A DNA stretch of 6,298 bases from Bacteroidota bacterium (GTDB lineage: Bacteria > Bacteroidota > Ignavibacteria > Ignavibacteriales > Ignavibacteriaceae): contig JAJYIL010000194.1 in NCBI GenBank assembly GCA_021790055.1, positions 1-6,298 of the forward strand, read 5' to 3'. The position numbers and the translations under genes are program-made. The notes under the pieces were generated by a model. The model saw nothing but the letters and a program-made list of their open reading frames with translations, ran no database searches and had not been told where the DNA came from. The number at the start of each line of letters is the position of its first letter. Position 1 is the first letter of the stretch. Below are positions 6,239 through 6,298 of this stretch, piece by piece.

Positions 6239-6298
6239 ATGGAAATGAATTCAATAGGCTTAATAGAAATGGGAAGCATTGCTTCGGGAATGCAGGCT
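6239..6298 (+). CDS. BMC-domain microcompartment shell protein, PduT-like (5' fragment)
   Basis: Only the first 20 codons are inside the window, and the frame is open to the edge. They read MEMNSIGLIEMGSIASGMQA. BMC-domain shell proteins typically begin with an (A/S)-(I/L)-G-(L/M/I)-(I/L)-E strand followed by a small-residue turn and a helix rich in Ala and Gly. The SIA-x-GM stretch recalls in particular PduT, whose N-terminus has the same GxLE...SIAKGM pattern. PduT is a trimeric, tandem-BMC shell protein of about 180 residues with an [4Fe-4S] cluster at the trimer pore, and it binds PduS. The position directly after a PduS-like gene, with 12 bases between, strongly supports this reading. 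A single-domain hexameric BMC protein cannot be excluded from 20 residues. ATG 6245 is an alternative start. Confidence 0.78.
   Translation, partial: MEMNSIGLIEMGSIASGMQA

Overview
The window is about 6.3 kb of AT-leaning, tightly packed bacterial DNA with every supported gene on the + strand. It runs from the 3' part of a DNA primase gene (dnaG) to the first 20 codons of a bacterial microcompartment (BMC) shell-protein gene. The DnaG flavour, weak Shine-Dalgarno signals and an unusual hypothetical protein suggest an anaerobic or facultative member of the Bacteroidota/Chlorobi side of the FCB group, with Ignavibacteria as my best guess. That placement is inference; no rRNA or other decisive marker is present.

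Left part (1-2502): the Toprim and C-terminal regions of DnaG (start lies upstream of the window) end at 1220, with a small stem-loop over the stop codon. A 201-bp AT-rich gap with no convincing promoter or terminator leads to a 325-aa protein I do not recognise. Its N-terminal third has a faint resemblance to sigma-70 region 2. A further 103-bp AT-rich gap follows.

Right part (2503-6298): five genes packed like one operon. They are a 2[4Fe-4S] ferredoxin, a geranylgeranyl-reductase-family flavoprotein (4-bp overlap), ferrochelatase HemH (12-bp gap) with an internal four-cysteine segment, a PduS-type flavin/iron-sulfur protein starting at TTG (4-bp overlap), and a BMC-domain protein resembling PduT (12-bp gap, cut by the window edge).

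Taken together, the window appears to capture the entrance to a microcompartment locus. PduS and PduT are known partners: PduS is an electron-transfer flavoprotein (cobalamin reductase in the propanediol system) that binds the Fe-S-carrying shell protein PduT. What is unusual is the upstream half of the apparent operon. A ferredoxin/isoprenoid-reductase pair and the last enzyme of haem synthesis are physically, and perhaps translationally, coupled to the microcompartment redox module. Almost all of these proteins carry or insert redox cofactors. Whether this is functional coupling or accidental adjacency cannot be decided from the window, and the enzymatic type of the compartment is encoded beyond its right edge.
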